Shown here: piece by piece, positions 62,794 through 64,000 of the stretch
How positions within the stretch are numbered: position 1 is the stretch's first letter
How the letters are laid out: the number at the start of each line of letters is the position of its first letter
Origin: Lucinisca nassula
Lineage: Eukaryota; Mollusca; Bivalvia; Lucinida; Lucinidae
DNA: 64,000 nt
Assembly: GCA_963580285.1 (NCBI GenBank)
Contig: OY757020.1
Span: 95,669,497 to 95,733,496, forward strand
Reading direction: 5' to 3'
The notes under the pieces: model-generated
What the model was told of the DNA's origin: nothing
Database searches by the model: none
Seen by the model: the letters and a program-made list of their open reading frames with translations, nothing else
Program-made: the position numbers and the translations under genes

Positions 62794-63134
62794 TACAGTG
62801 GAACTTCGATGGCTCGAACACCGATGGCTCGTTTACCATTGATGAGCCGAATCTGTTTTTGAGTTCAAAGGAAATTCTTTCACATAAGAAGTAGTAAGGA
62901 GATTTTCGACTTTAAACTTGAAAATGTATGCTGTGTGTACTCATTAGAATCGCCTCAATGAGGCGATTCTAATGAGTACCCACAACATACATTTTATTAT
63001 AGAACACCGAAAAGATGTCCCAAAATTAAACCCTTTATGACTCCTGGCAGTTACCCTCAGTGGCTTGAACTGCCCCTGTCTCGAACAGATTTTCGCTGTC
63101 CGAAAGGTGTTCGAGCCATCGAAGTTGGAGAGTA
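62794..63134. mobile_element. Class-b palindromic MITE
   Basis: TACAGTGGAACTTCGATGGC to GCCATCGAAGTTGGAGAGTA; hairpin 62927-62993. Confidence 0.78.
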
Positions 63135-63162
63135 TAATTAATTCCACTAAAGTCATAAACAG

Positions 63163-63310
63163 AATAGAAGCCTTCATAATGTAGTGTTTATGCTTCTCAC
63201 TTCATAAACCAGGGGTTGTGGGTTTGGTCCCGGACTTTCTGGCAGGTCTTTAAACCGAGGTCCCGTCTCCATACGACCTTAGACATTTGTGATATGTAAA
63301 ACTTAAGCAT
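63163..63310 (+). repeat. tRNA-derived SINE-like repeat
   Basis: B-box-like GGGTTTGGTCCCG, then GAGGTCCCGTCTCCATACGA and GTGATATGTAAAACT. The same downstream block is at 52410-52500 and inside the Gypsy LTRs. Confidence 0.5.
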
Positions 63311-63329
63311 ACATAAACGGAATATCAAA

Positions 63330-63418
63330 TAGTGTATACACTGATCAGATGGCTTCTTCAGAAGCCATCTGATCTGTATCTACGCTGTTTGCAAAAGGTA
63401 GTGCAGGACAAGGGTTAA
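63330..63418. mobile_element. MITE backbone iv fragment
   Basis: Hairpin GATCAGATGGCTTCTTCAGA and complement, followed by GCAGGACAAGGGTTAA. Confidence 0.5.
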
Positions 63419-63558
63419 TGTGGAAGGTATTATATTATTTTACATCAGTATTATTTTATTGTGAGTGGGAGTTAACAAAAACTAAAAAGAAATGTGCATG
63501 TAAACAGCATGACTGTTGATACATTTGTTCAAAGCCTCTTTAGCTCAATCAACTTAGC

Positions 63559-63908
63559 TACAGTAGAATTTCGATGGCTCGAACACCATTGGCTCGATTA
63601 CCATGGATGTGTCGAACCCATCCTTGAGCCCCTAGCGAAATCCTCTACAGAAGAAATAATGGGGGATGATTAAGGAGCTTTTAGTCTTTTATCTTGCAAA
63701 TGTATGCTGTGTGTACTGATTAGAATCGCCTCGATGAGGCGATTCTAATGAGTACACACAGCATACATTTTCATTACAGAACACCGAAAAGATGTCTGAA
63801 AGTATCTTGTTATGCCTCCTGGCAATCACCTCAGTGGCTCGAACTACCCCTGTCTCGAACATATTTTCGAGGTCCCAAAGGTGTTCGAGCCATTGAAGTT
63901 CGACTGTA
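63559..63908. mobile_element. Class-b palindromic MITE
   Basis: TACAGTAGAATTTCGATGGC to GCCATTGAAGTTCGACTGTA; hairpin 63704-63768. Confidence 0.82.
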
Positions 63909-64000
63909 GTTAATTAAACTGACAAGTAAAAAGAGGTATTGAATATACCAAAATGCATCAATTAAAAGAAACAGCAAGTTAAAGGTACCTACATTGGTTA

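Overview
The window comes from an invertebrate animal nuclear genome, most likely a bivalve mollusc. The protein-coding signal is one multi-exon metazoan gene, and the rest is dominated by repeat types typical of bivalve genomes: large non-autonomous Helitron-like elements with internal tandem repeats, abundant palindromic MITEs, tRNA-derived or CAAA-tailed SINEs, and Ty3/Gypsy LTR elements. The species cannot be fixed from sequence alone.

The host gene is a phosphatidylserine synthase 1 homologue (PTDSS1) on the + strand. Nine exons between 6050 and 48611 encode 364 residues, equivalent to about human residues 106-473. The first ~105 codons lie to the left of the window. All splice junctions are GT/AG and all phases agree. 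Residues I recall as essential in mammalian PSS1 are present. The introns carry almost everything else. The largest (25018-43315, 18.3 kb) holds an intact, recently inserted 10.5 kb Ty3/Gypsy retrotransposon (25156-35675) with 2.5 kb LTRs, a 5 bp target duplication and one 1532-codon gag-pol frame. In this frame the integrase lies before the reverse transcriptase, the Gmr1-type order.

Layout: 1-1195 satellite; 1196-6049 repeats upstream of the first visible exon; 6050-48611 gene with repeat-filled introns; 48612-52044 downstream MITEs and SINEs; 52045-61141 a deep transposon nest (Helitron-like host > Merlin DNA transposon with a broken transposase > long-TIR element > Helitron-like elements and a foldback element > a further 295 bp Helitron-like insertion); 61142-64000 palindromic MITEs.

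The nesting lets insertion boundaries be read directly, because undisturbed copies of the host elements are present nearby. Four Helitron-like insertions have a paralogous empty site in this window. All four entered at a T-run, with no clear target duplication, and left a 3' end of the form hairpin-CT(T/A)GTT. Their 5' ends differ in sequence but fold into the same two-tier hairpin. Separately, two palindromic cores are embedded in several otherwise unrelated MITE backbones. These two patterns are the strongest candidates here for something poorly described. No tRNA, rRNA or CRISPR locus was found, and no other host gene was recognised.
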